64,000 nucleotides of DNA from NCBI GenBank assembly GCA_030428945.1, contig JAUIEC010000012.1:62001-126000 (forward strand), read 5' to 3'. This DNA comes from Phycisphaerae bacterium. Lineage in GTDB: Bacteria > Planctomycetota > Phycisphaerae > UBA1845 > Fen-1342. The notes beneath the pieces were generated by a model, which searched no databases, was not told where the DNA came from, and saw only the letters and a program-made list of their open reading frames with translations. Position 1 is the first letter of the stretch. Each line of letters opens with the position of its first letter. Below, piece by piece: positions 44,051-52,328 of the stretch. Position numbers and translations under genes: made by a program.

Positions 44051-45063
44051 ACCCGGCCCGACCGGGACTGTGCCTGGGCCTGCTGCTGCTGACGGGCTGT
44101 GCGACCGGGCTGAGCCGCTACCCGCAGGGGGACGGATCGCTGCGATTCCCCTCCCCTCCGGATCCGGCCCGGATCACCTGGATCGGCGAACTGCGCGGTG
44201 CCGAAAGCATCGGGGCCGGGCGCCGCGGCGGCCTGCTGGGCGTCCTGGCCGGGCAGTCGGCGCCGATCCGTTTCTCGGCCCCCAACGCGGTCGCGGTGCG
44301 GGGTGAGCGCGTGCTGGTCAGTGACGGACAACTGGGGGTGATTCACGACCTGGACCTGGCCGCCCGGACGTGCGCGACGATCACGCACGCGGGCGACCGC
44401 CTGCTCGAAGGCCCGATCGACGTGACCTTCGTCGAGGGCGGCGGGTTCGCGGTGGCCGACAGCCGACGGGCGGCGGTTTTTCTGTTCGATGCCGCCGGCC
44501 GGCTGCAGCGTGAACTGGGCCGCGGCGTGCTGAAGCGTCCGGCCGGGCTGGCGTGGGACGAAGCCGCCCGGCGTCTGCTGGTGGCGGATGCGGGCGAGCA
44601 CAGGCTGGTGGCCTTCGGGCTGGACGGCCGGGTGCTGGAGCGTTTCGGGGGGCGTGGTCTGTCGCCGGAGTCGTACAACTTTCCGAGCGGGCTGGGTCAG
44701 CGGGCGCCGTTCGGGCTGGCGGTGGCGGACGCGATGAACTTCCGGGTGCAGCGGCGTCGGCCGGACGCGGCGCCGCGGGTGTTCGGTCGCAAGGGTGATG
44801 CGGCCGGCGATTTCGCGTTGCCGCGGGACGTGGCGTACGACTCGGCGGGTCACCTGTACGTGCTGGACAGCCAGTTCGAGAATGTGCAGATCTTCGATCA
44901 GGACGACCGGCTGTTGCTGGCGTTCGGTGGTGAAGGGCGTGAACCGGGCCGGTTCTCGCTGCCGACGGGAATCACGATCGACGCGCGTGATCGCATCTGG
45001 GTGGCGGACACCTATAATCGCCGCGTGCAGGTGTTTCAGTATCTTGGCAAGGAGGAGCCCTGA
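44047..45063 (+). CDS. NHL-repeat beta-propeller lipoprotein
   Basis: Protein of 338 residues with lipobox LLLTGC (C18). Repeats typical of six-bladed NHL propellers run through the chain: FSAPNAVAVRGERVLVSDGQ, LKRPAGLAWDEAARRLLVAD, LPRDVAYDSAGHLYVLDSQF, LPTGITIDARDRIWVADTYN. No heme or catalytic motif. It starts within the end of the barrel gene and its stop TGA shares one base with the ATG of the 12-heme gene, so all three proteins are probably made together. NHL lipoproteins of this type often accompany multiheme cytochrome and porin genes; a docking or assembly role is inferred. Confidence 0.9.
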   Translation: MNPARPGLCLGLLLLTGCATGLSRYPQGDGSLRFPSPPDPARITWIGELRGAESIGAGRRGGLLGVLAGQSAPIRFSAPNAVAVRGERVLVSDGQLGVIHDLDLAARTCATITHAGDRLLEGPIDVTFVEGGGFAVADSRRAAVFLFDAAGRLQRELGRGVLKRPAGLAWDEAARRLLVADAGEHRLVAFGLDGRVLERFGGRGLSPESYNFPSGLGQRAPFGLAVADAMNFRVQRRRPDAAPRVFGRKGDAAGDFALPRDVAYDSAGHLYVLDSQFENVQIFDQDDRLLLAFGGEGREPGRFSLPTGITIDARDRIWVADTYNRRVQVFQYLGKEEP

Positions 45064-46778
45064 TGGGTCGCGGCGCGATGACGGCGGCGGCGGTCGCGTG
45101 GCTGGCGAGCGTGACGCTTGCCCAGGAGGGGATTCTGCACTCACCGCATGACCTGTCGGTTGACGGGCCGGGGATGGTGCGGGCGACGGCCGAGAGCCGG
45201 GTCTGCATTTTCTGTCACGCGCCGCACAACACCAGTCCGGCGGCCCCGTTGTGGAACCGGCACAACCCGACGACGCACTACCGGATCTATCAGAGCAGCA
45301 CGACGGATGCGCGGATCGATCAGCCGGGCGGCAGCAGCAAGATGTGCCTGAGCTGTCACGACGGCAGCATCGCGCTCGGGCTGGTGCTGAGCCGCGAGGC
45401 GGGCGATCCGATCCCGATGACGCAGACGTTCATGCCGAGCGGTCCGGCGAACCTGACGAACGACCTGTCGGACGACCACCCGATCGGGCTGCGGTTCGAC
45501 CGGGCGTTGTCGAACCGCGACAGCCAACTGCACTCTCCGGACCGGATCAGCGCCCAGATTCAGCTTGGCGCGCGGGGCGAACTCGAGTGCGTGGCCTGCC
45601 ACGACGCGCACAACAACGAACTGGGCAACTTCCTGCAGATGACGACCCGCGAGGGTGCCCTGTGCGTGACCTGTCACAACCTCGACGGCTGGCGGGACGG
45701 CGCCCACGCGAACAGCCCGGCCGCGGTCCCGCTGTCGCTGAACCGCGACCTGCCGACGCAGTTCGCCAGCATGCGGGACGAGGCCTGCAACGCCTGCCAC
45801 GTGTCGCACTCGGCGCCGGAGCGTGAGCGACTGCTGCGGGCCCGCGGGGACGACCTGTGCCTGTCCTGCCACAACGGCCTTGACGCCAGCGACATCACGC
45901 GGGTGGCCAACCTGCTGAGCGGACACCGCCCGCGTCCGACGCTCGACCTGCACGACCCGGCCGAGAACCCGCGGACGATGCGGGCCCACGTGAACTGCGT
46001 CGACTGTCACAACCCGCACGCGGCCGCGGACGATCCGCTGGACGATCAGCGGTTCCTGCGGCGCGGCAGTCGTTCGCCGCTGCCGGCCGAGATGCGGGCG
46101 GTGGCCGGGGTGGGGCTGAGCGGTCGTCCGCTGGAGCGGGCCCGGCAGGAGTACGAGGTCTGTCTTCGGTGTCACGCGGACAACCCGGTGCCGTCGCGTG
46201 ACCGGATCGTGCGGCAGCGGGACACGCTCGGCAACATCCGCCGCGAGATCCTGCCGAACACGGCCTCGGCGCACCCGCTGACGTTCCCGGCCCGCCAGGA
46301 CGGGAGCGTGCCGAGCCTGACGCCGGAGGCCCGCGGCATCACGGTGATGCAGTGCCAGGACTGCCACAACAATCCGGACGCCCGGGCGCTGGGCGGCAGC
46401 GGTCCGAACGGGCCGCACGGATCGCGGTTCGAGTTCCTGCTGGCGGACCGCTACGAGACGGCCGACTTCACGCTGGAGTCGCCGCAGGCGTACGCGCTGT
46501 GCTACCAGTGCCACGACCGGAACTCGATCCTGGGCGATGAGAGCTTCTCGCTGCACCGGGTGCACATCGTGGACGGGCGTTCCTCGTGCAGCGCCTGTCA
46601 CGCGCCGCACGGGGTGCCGGGGAGCCCGACCAACCACGATCACCTGATCAACTTCGACCTGCGGGTGGTCGGCGGGCAGCGGCGCTTCGTCGACACGGGA
46701 CGCCTGGCCGGAAGCTGCACGCTGACCTGCCACGGGGTGCAGCACGTCAACTTTGTGTACGGGCCGTCATCACCGTGA
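45063..46778 (+). CDS. Dodecaheme c-type cytochrome
   Basis: Protein of 571 residues with signal peptide (AVAWLASVTLAQ). Eleven CXXCH motifs (CIFCHAPHN, CLSCHDG, CVACHDAHN, CVTCH, CNACHVSH, CLSCHNG, CVDCHNPH, CLRCH, CQDCHNN, CYQCH, CSACHAPH) and a final CX3CH (CTLTCHGVQH). Many have a second histidine two or three residues on, as in doubled-CXXCH family cytochromes. Not lipidated. Third gene of the barrel/NHL unit, and thus the candidate wire inside or against the barrel. The stop TGA is part of an 8-bp repeat array. Confidence 0.93.
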   Translation: MGRGAMTAAAVAWLASVTLAQEGILHSPHDLSVDGPGMVRATAESRVCIFCHAPHNTSPAAPLWNRHNPTTHYRIYQSSTTDARIDQPGGSSKMCLSCHDGSIALGLVLSREAGDPIPMTQTFMPSGPANLTNDLSDDHPIGLRFDRALSNRDSQLHSPDRISAQIQLGARGELECVACHDAHNNELGNFLQMTTREGALCVTCHNLDGWRDGAHANSPAAVPLSLNRDLPTQFASMRDEACNACHVSHSAPERERLLRARGDDLCLSCHNGLDASDITRVANLLSGHRPRPTLDLHDPAENPRTMRAHVNCVDCHNPHAAADDPLDDQRFLRRGSRSPLPAEMRAVAGVGLSGRPLERARQEYEVCLRCHADNPVPSRDRIVRQRDTLGNIRREILPNTASAHPLTFPARQDGSVPSLTPEARGITVMQCQDCHNNPDARALGGSGPNGPHGSRFEFLLADRYETADFTLESPQAYALCYQCHDRNSILGDESFSLHRVHIVDGRSSCSACHAPHGVPGSPTNHDHLINFDLRVVGGQRRFVDTGRLAGSCTLTCHGVQHVNFVYGPSSP

Positions 46779-46798
46779 AAGGGTGAGGGCGTGAAAGG
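46775..46798 (+). repeat. 8-bp tandem repeat array at the dodecaheme stop codon
   Basis: GTGAAAGG, GTGAGGGC, GTGAAAGG. The TGA in the first unit is the gene's stop; the next two units place TGA in the other two frames. Confidence 0.65.
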
Positions 46799-46864
46799 GG
46801 TCGGGACCGGCGTGCTGGTCCGGCCGCTCTTCCGCACTTTGACCGCCGCAGCCGGAGGGGCGTT

Positions 46865-47317
46865 TTGTCGCGGATCTTTGTCGATGCGGACGGCTGTCCG
46901 GTGAAGGAGGAGGTCTGCCGGGTGGCGACCCGCTATGAACTGCGGGTCTGTTTCGTGGCCAACACGGGGATGGTGCTGCCGGAACGGCCGGGGGTCGAGC
47001 AGGTGGTGGTCTCGGCGACCTTTGACGCGGCGGACGACTACATCGCGAGCGAGGCGACGGCCGGCGACATCGTCATCACGGACGACATTCCGCTGGCGGC
47101 CCGCTGCCTGGAGCGCGCGGCGCTGGTGCTGAGCCCGCGCGGCAAGCGGTTCTCGGCCGACACGATCGGCGATGCCCTGGCGACCCGGGAACTGATGCGC
47201 GACCTGCGGGCGATGGGCACGGTCGCGGGCGGGCCGGCCCCCTTCTCGGCCCGGGACCGCTCTACGTTTCTGCAGAAGCTGGACGAAGCGGTGCACGCGG
47301 CCCGGAAGGTGCGCTAG
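46865..47317 (+). CDS. yaiI: YaiI/YqxD (DUF188) family protein
   Basis: Starts at TTG 46865 with GGAGGGG 5-11 nt upstream; 150 residues, normal for the family. Characteristic blocks are IFVDADGCPVKEEVCRVA at the N-terminus, DDYIASEATAGDIVITDDIPLA in the middle and LSPRGKRFSADTIGDALATR. The acidic cluster (DADGCP, TDDIPLA) suggests a PIN-like metal site, so nuclease activity is possible but unproven for the family. Downstream of the cytochrome operon by 86 nt and likely independent. A hairpin follows its stop. Confidence 0.93.
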   Translation: MSRIFVDADGCPVKEEVCRVATRYELRVCFVANTGMVLPERPGVEQVVVSATFDAADDYIASEATAGDIVITDDIPLAARCLERAALVLSPRGKRFSADTIGDALATRELMRDLRAMGTVAGGPAPFSARDRSTFLQKLDEAVHAARKVR

Positions 47318-47330
47318 GACCGGGGAAAGA

Positions 47331-47349
47331 CCGGGAACCGGCTTCCCGG
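47331..47349. terminator. Hairpin after yaiI
   Basis: CCGGGAA, loop CCGGC, TTCCCGG, 13 nt after the stop. The following sequence has no strong T-run. Confidence 0.45.
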
Positions 47350-47548
47350 GCTGCGTCCTCCGGGCGATTCCGCCCTGTTTCATTCCCTGTCACTTGACGA
47401 TTTCGCCGCCGCCCGGCCGGGTTCGGCTGGTCGCGGGCGGCAGAATCTGCCGATAGGGGTTAGGGTGTGTGCTGGAGACCTGGCGATGGTGCCGCGCGAC
47501 GGACGGCGGCGCCTCGCAGGTCGGAATCCCCGTGAAAGAAGGCTGCCG

Positions 47549-48487
47549 ATGAGCGAGAACAGCAATCCGATCGAGCCGGCCGAGCGGCCGTCGCTTAGTG
47601 ACGAGGACGACTCGGCCGAGATGGTGATGCACGCGGTCGACGACGTGCTGACGCGTGAGGAAGTGCGGGCCCTGCGCTCGAGTCGCGACTTCTTCTCGCT
47701 GCTGCGTCGCAAGGAATTCAACATCCGCAAGTTCAAGACCGCGCTGACCTACGAGCAGCAACTGCGGGAACTGCAGGTGGAACTGGTCAAGCTGCAGCGC
47801 TGGGCGCAGGACCAGGGGCAGCGGATCGCGATCATCTTCGAAGGGCGGGACGCGGCCGGCAAGGGCGGCACGATCCGGCGGTTCGTCGAGCATCTGAACC
47901 CGCGGGCCCTGCGGGTGGTGGCCCTGCCGAAGCCGACCGAGGAGGAGACCGGGCAGTGGTACTTCCAGCGGTACGCCCGGCAGTTGCCGAACCGGGGCGA
48001 GATCGTCTTCTTTGATCGCAGTTGGTACAACCGGGCGGTGGTCGAACCGGTCAACGAGTTCTGCCAGCCTGACGAGTACGACCGGTTCATGCGGCAGGTG
48101 CCGGAATTCGAACACATGCTGCACGAGGACGGCGTGCAACTGGTCAAGTTCTGGTTCTCGATCTCCAAGCAGGAGCAGCAGCGGCGGTTCACCTCGCGCC
48201 GCACCAACCCGCTCAAGCACTGGAAACTGAGCCCGATCGACGAGCGGGCCCAGAACCTGTGGGACCAGTACACCAATTACAAGGAACAGATGTTCAGCCT
48301 GACGCACACCACCTTCAGCCCGTGGATCATCGTGCGGGCGAACAACAAGAAGCGGGCCCGGCTGGAGAGCATCCGCTACATCCTCTCGCGGTTCGACTAC
48401 GACGGGCGCGACGCGGCCGAGGTGTCGATCCATCCGGATCCGAACACCGTCATGCGCTACCACCGCTCCTCTGCCCGGCTCGACTGA
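47549..48487 (+). CDS. ppk2: Polyphosphate kinase 2 family protein
   Basis: ATG 47549 (312 residues) has AAGAAGG upstream and is preferred to the earlier in-frame start at 47465. Walker A is FEGRDAAGKGGTIRR (about 97-111), Walker B VFFDRSWYNRAVVEPV with D156, and a lid region KFWFSISKQEQQRRF follows. These are the PPK2 class I hallmarks. It transfers phosphate between polyphosphate and nucleoside diphosphates, cytoplasmic. The acidic N-terminal 35 residues are variable in the family. The stand-alone gene sits between yaiI and the ferritin-like gene; direction of reaction and nucleotide preference cannot be read from sequence. Confidence 0.93.
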   Translation: MSENSNPIEPAERPSLSDEDDSAEMVMHAVDDVLTREEVRALRSSRDFFSLLRRKEFNIRKFKTALTYEQQLRELQVELVKLQRWAQDQGQRIAIIFEGRDAAGKGGTIRRFVEHLNPRALRVVALPKPTEEETGQWYFQRYARQLPNRGEIVFFDRSWYNRAVVEPVNEFCQPDEYDRFMRQVPEFEHMLHEDGVQLVKFWFSISKQEQQRRFTSRRTNPLKHWKLSPIDERAQNLWDQYTNYKEQMFSLTHTTFSPWIIVRANNKKRARLESIRYILSRFDYDGRDAAEVSIHPDPNTVMRYHRSSARLD

Positions 48488-48633
48488 GCCCCCCTCCTCG
48501 CTGCCAGCCGGCCGGTTGCGGTTTTTTTCGGGAACCGCCGCCGGTTCGCCGGCCACCAAACGTTCAAGAAGTGCGAACGCCCGGCGGCGATCCGCGCGGG
48601 TGGCTCGCGTCCGTGCCCAGCCTGGAGTGCCCC

Positions 48634-49692
48634 ATGCGTACGCTGCTGCTCCCGCTCGCCTGCCTGTCCATCGCCCTGGTCTGCGTCCCCGTCGTCGAGG
48701 CCCAGTGCGGCCGCGGCGGCCCACCCGCCGGCGCCCGGGCGGTTCAGCCGGCCGAAAGGGACCTGTCCGGAACGCTGGTGGCGATTGAGACTCGTCTGAC
48801 GACCAGCCCACCGGCGGTGCACCTGATCGTGCAGACCGCGCGGGACGGCAAGCTGGACCTGCTGGCCGGTTCGGTCGGCGAAGTGGATCACGTGCTGGGA
48901 CTGCTGCGGGTCGGCGATCCGCTCACGGCCCGCGTCGTTCGACCGGCCGGCGCGACGGACGATCCGTATCAACTGGTCACGGTGGCGACGGGCGGCAGGC
49001 AGGTCACGCTGCGAAACAGCGACCGGCGTGTTCGTCAGCGAACCGGACAGGCGGATGCAACCTCGAGCGCCCAGGTCGGCTGCGGCGGAGGCGGCAGGGG
49101 TGCCGGCTGTGGTGGTCAGGGTCGCCAGGCGGGTCGCGGTGGCGACAACTCGAAGGGCCAGGCCTGTGGAGGGGCTGGCCGTCGCGGATCCGGCCAGGGG
49201 AGCAGGTGCGGATCCGGCGGCAGCGGCGGCGGCGGGTGCGGTGGCAAGGGCAAGCGCAGTGACGTTGGCCAGATGCTGCCGCCCGCCGCTGTGCCGGCGG
49301 TTGCCGAAGCCCTGCGAACCGCCCTGCTGGACGAGTACAGCAGCGCAGCGTACTACGCGGACGTGCTGACCCGGTTCGGCGACCGGCGGCCGTTCACGCA
49401 GCTTGCCGGGGCCGAACTGCGGCATGCCCAGGCGATCGTCAACCAGTTCAACCGGATCGGTGTCACGGCGCCGCCGGCGGAAGAGGCCGAGTCGCCGGCG
49501 GTGCCGGCCACCTGGGAGGCGGCCGTGGCCCTGGCGGTTCGAAGCGAAGAAGAGAACGTCGCGATGTACGACCGCCTGCTTCCGACGATCACCGACGAGG
49601 CGATGCGGGCGACGCTCGAACACCTGCGGACCGCGTCGGCCGAGCGGCACCTGCCCGCGCTGCGCCGGGCCCAGGCCAGCGGATCGAAGTGA
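48634..49692 (+). CDS. Exported ferritin-like (DUF2202-type) protein with Gly/Cys-rich linker
   Basis: ATG 48634 (352 residues) has GGAG 8 nt upstream. The signal peptide ends at VVEA, leaving Q-C at the mature N-terminus. A small beta domain (about 40-135) is followed by a tract at about 145-205 made of Gly with regularly placed Cys and basic residues (VGCGGGGRGAGCGGQG, GSGGGGCGGKGKRSD). The last 140 residues form a four-helix ferritin-like bundle with ALLDEYSSAAYYADVL, AGAELRHAQAIVNQF (ExxH) and VRSEEENVAMYDRLL (E-rich), fitting a di-iron site. The Gly/Cys linker could bind metal or a surface. Family role unknown; exported ferritin-like proteins may handle iron or oxidants. Confidence 0.82.
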   Translation: MRTLLLPLACLSIALVCVPVVEAQCGRGGPPAGARAVQPAERDLSGTLVAIETRLTTSPPAVHLIVQTARDGKLDLLAGSVGEVDHVLGLLRVGDPLTARVVRPAGATDDPYQLVTVATGGRQVTLRNSDRRVRQRTGQADATSSAQVGCGGGGRGAGCGGQGRQAGRGGDNSKGQACGGAGRRGSGQGSRCGSGGSGGGGCGGKGKRSDVGQMLPPAAVPAVAEALRTALLDEYSSAAYYADVLTRFGDRRPFTQLAGAELRHAQAIVNQFNRIGVTAPPAEEAESPAVPATWEAAVALAVRSEEENVAMYDRLLPTITDEAMRATLEHLRTASAERHLPALRRAQASGSK

Positions 49693-49818
49693 ACGCGCCG
49701 GAGGGTGCTCGCGAGACACCGTGACGTACGAGCCGTCCGTGGCGTTGTCGCTTTCGCCGCAACGTGGTGAGGACTACATTGGTCGGGTCGTTCGCGAGGC
49801 TTCTGCGTCCACGACCTG

Positions 49819-51561
49819 GTGCGCGTTGTGTCCCGATCCTCTGCCAGCCCATCTTCGACGACGTCCGTTCGGGCGTCGATCACGCGTCTGCACGCACTCC
49901 GCGGCGTGTTCGGATTGGCGGCATCGCGCGAGAAGCTGGACCTGCTGCGGGCGGTGGCGGCGCTGCGGCCACGGGCCGGGCACCTGGTGCGGACGCTGCA
50001 TGAGACGCTGTGTTTTCTGCGGGCCTTTGACGGCGACGGGGTGGTTGCCGCCGAGGCGGGCCGCCAGTTGGCGGACTTCGCCGCGCGGGTCGGGCGGCTG
50101 ACGAGCCGAACGCGGGCGAGTCTGGCCGACAGCGCGATCGAGGGGACCGTCGTGACCGAGTCATTCTCGTGGCCGGCCGCGTGCTGGCTGCACGACCGGT
50201 GCGGCGGGCAGGTTGAGATCGACTGGCGCGGCGGCGGAACGGAGGCCGACCTGGACCCGCTGCTGCGCCTGCTGCTGACACCGGGCGAGCAGGACGGATT
50301 CGAGGAGACGCCGACGGCGCGTGCGTGGCTGCGGCAGGCCCGTGGCGACGGTCCGGGCGGCGACTTCGGCTGGCTGGTGCATGCCCTGCGGCATTGCGGC
50401 GCGGCGGCGACGACGATCGAAGCGCTGTACGACGCGGCGGAGTTGCCGCTGCGCTGGACGCTCGCGGACGGACGGCATTCCCGCAGTGGCAACGCCCTGC
50501 CCCGACCGGACGGGATGAGGCGGCGGACGTTGCGTCGGCCCGGCGGGTCGGCGGCGCGGGCGATCGTTCGTCCGCTGCCGCAGGTGCGGCGGGTGTCGGC
50601 CGGGGCGGGCGCGGCGCTGATCGACGTGGCCCAGGCGGCCCTGCTGTCGCGGCGGCGCGAGGTCTACGCCCTGAACCACGCGAACCCGCGCGACGTGCAT
50701 GTCGCGGATCTCGGCTGCGGAACGGCCGTGGCGGTGTTCGGGGTCCGCCCGGGCGCGCGGCTGACGCTGGAGGCGAACTACGGTTACGTGCTGCTGGCGG
50801 GTGGCGCGCCGGTCGGCTACGGCGGGGTCAGCGTGCTGTTTCACCAGGCGAACACGGGCATCAACGTGTTCCCGGAGTACCGGCACAGCGAGGCCGCGTA
50901 CCTGTTCACGCAGACGCTGCGGGCTTTTCAGACGCTGTTCGGCTGCCGGCGGTTCATCGTCAATCCGTACCAGTTCGGCCAGGGGAACGCCGAAGCAATC
51001 GGAAGCGGTGCATTCTGGTTCTATTACCGGATGGGATTCCGGCCGGCCGATTCCGAGGTGGCCGACCTGGCGGCGGCGGCCGCCCGCCGGATGCGCGCGG
51101 GTCGCGGGCGTGCGACGGCGCCGGATATACTGCGGCGCCTGGCGCGCTGTGACCTGCGACTTGATGTCGTGCGACGGCGCGACACCCTGCTGCTGGACGA
51201 GACCGTCCTGCAGAACTGTTCCCTGGCGGCGACGCGAGAGATCGCGGCGGCGGGTGCGGGCCACCGCGAGCGCGGACTGCGACGCATCCGACAGCGGGTT
51301 CGCGCAGCGCTCGGGATCGACCTGGCGAAGTGGACGGCGGACGAGCGACGCGCGTTCGAGCATCTCAGCCCGGTGATCGCGGCGCTTCCGGATCTGAGCG
51401 ACTGGCCCGCCCGCGATCGTCACCGCCTGGCGACACTGCTGCGCGCGAAAGGCGCGGTTACCGAACGCGCCTTCATCCGCGCCGCGCAAGGCCACGCCCG
51501 CCTGCACGCCGAACTCCGTCAGCAGGAGGGCTCTGCGCGCGGACAGAGGATCAGGACGTGA
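49819..51561 (+). CDS. Protein of unknown function with GNAT-like central domain
   Basis: Up to 580 residues; GTG 49819 is the most upstream start, but GTG 49828 is equally possible and no SD is seen. Residues about 30-220 are helical with no recognised motif. Around 300-410 the stretch LTLEANYGYVLLAGGAPVGYGGVS, NVFPEYRHSEAAYLFTQTL and AIGSGAFWFYYRMGFRP has the beta-alpha pattern and YxxGF ending of acetyltransferase folds, with NPYQFGQGNAEA nearby. The C-terminal 150 residues are Arg/Ala-rich helices. I do not recognise the family. The TGA stop lies in an octamer repeat. Confidence 0.75.
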   Translation: MRVVSRSSASPSSTTSVRASITRLHALRGVFGLAASREKLDLLRAVAALRPRAGHLVRTLHETLCFLRAFDGDGVVAAEAGRQLADFAARVGRLTSRTRASLADSAIEGTVVTESFSWPAACWLHDRCGGQVEIDWRGGGTEADLDPLLRLLLTPGEQDGFEETPTARAWLRQARGDGPGGDFGWLVHALRHCGAAATTIEALYDAAELPLRWTLADGRHSRSGNALPRPDGMRRRTLRRPGGSAARAIVRPLPQVRRVSAGAGAALIDVAQAALLSRRREVYALNHANPRDVHVADLGCGTAVAVFGVRPGARLTLEANYGYVLLAGGAPVGYGGVSVLFHQANTGINVFPEYRHSEAAYLFTQTLRAFQTLFGCRRFIVNPYQFGQGNAEAIGSGAFWFYYRMGFRPADSEVADLAAAAARRMRAGRGRATAPDILRRLARCDLRLDVVRRRDTLLLDETVLQNCSLAATREIAAAGAGHRERGLRRIRQRVRAALGIDLAKWTADERRAFEHLSPVIAALPDLSDWPARDRHRLATLLRAKGAVTERAFIRAAQGHARLHAELRQQEGSARGQRIRT

Positions 51562-51573
51562 AGGTGTGAGAAA
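51558..51573 (+). repeat. 8-bp repeat (2 units) at stop of the GNAT-like gene
   Basis: GTGAAGGT, GTGAGAAA; the first unit contains the gene's TGA stop. Confidence 0.45.
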
Positions 51574-51631
51574 GGCGGGCAGGCGGCATCTCCCGCGCCG
51601 CACGTTCAGCCCGCATCCTCAAGTCCATACT

Positions 51632-51687
51632 TGCTGACTTGCTTACCTGCTCACTTGCTTACTTGCTTACTTGCTTACCTGGCCACC
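51632..51687 (-). repeat. 8-bp tandem repeat array at the BON gene stop codon
   Basis: On the plus strand TGCTGACT, TGCTTACC, TGCTCACT, TGCTTACT, TGCTTACT, TGCTTACC, TGGCCACC. On the minus strand the last two units encode the final codons (GTG GCC AGG) and TAA stop of the BON-domain gene, and the array continues downstream for five more units. Confidence 0.75.
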
Positions 51688-52307
51688 TGTTCCGCCCGCA
51701 GCCCCATGCGGCCGAGGATGCGGGCCGCGGTCGCGGTGTTGAAATCCTTCGCCAGCGGGCGGAGGAAGGCGTGCCGCTGCACGATGCTGACCGCGGCCGG
51801 CAACCCGGCCTGGCGGAGTTCCCGGCGGGCCTGGTCGGCGATCGCCTGGTCACGCTGCGCGGCGTGTCGATCCACACGCAGAAAGTTGCGGATGGTGCGG
51901 ATGCCGGGGACCGACATGGCCACGTCGGCCAGGCCGCGGGTGGCGGCCCGGCTGGCGACGGCACCGAACAGTTCCGCCCGACCGCCGCGCACCCGCACCG
52001 CGACGGAACCGTGCTGATCATGCGCGTCGCGGGCCAGCGCGGCCTGGACGTCGGCGGCCAGCGCCTCGTCGCTGCGCTGCGCAGGCATCTCCACGCGCAG
52101 TTCGTTCCGTACCGGCGCGTCGGAGCGCTCGGCGGCGATCTGCCCGGCCGCGAGTTTCCTGCGGGCCGACTGAACCGTGCCGCGCAGGCGGACGTGTCGA
52201 TCGTCGACCTCGACCTCGATCGGCTGTCCGGAGAGGCGCTGGTCGCGGCGCAGGGCGCGTTCGATGCGGTGCTGCAGAGCGGTGTTGGTGTCGTGATCGG
52301 TGGACAT
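51675..52307 (-). CDS. BON-domain protein
   Basis: Protein of 210 residues with AAGGAG 7 nt before the ATG. Two BON domains are visible: residues about 11-73 (IEVEVDDRHVRLRGTVQS) and about 80-145 (VAVRVRGGRAELFGAVASR, VPGIRTIRNFLRV). A third, degenerate unit follows (about 150-210). There is no signal peptide, so it is probably cytoplasmic, unlike OsmY. BON domains bind phospholipid or glycan surfaces and are linked to envelope and osmotic stress. It is 21 nt downstream of the PA2169-type gene, forming a stress pair. Its last codons lie in an octamer array. Confidence 0.85.
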   Translation of the reverse strand: MSTDHDTNTALQHRIERALRRDQRLSGQPIEVEVDDRHVRLRGTVQSARRKLAAGQIAAERSDAPVRNELRVEMPAQRSDEALAADVQAALARDAHDQHGSVAVRVRGGRAELFGAVASRAATRGLADVAMSVPGIRTIRNFLRVDRHAAQRDQAIADQARRELRQAGLPAAVSIVQRHAFLRPLAKDFNTATAARILGRMGLRAEQVAR

Positions 52308-52328
52308 CGGGGTCTCCTTGACGGCGGT

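Noticed and set aside
51632..51687. Octamer arrays as CRISPR
   Set aside because: Units are 8 bp with no spacers and no cas genes anywhere in the window.
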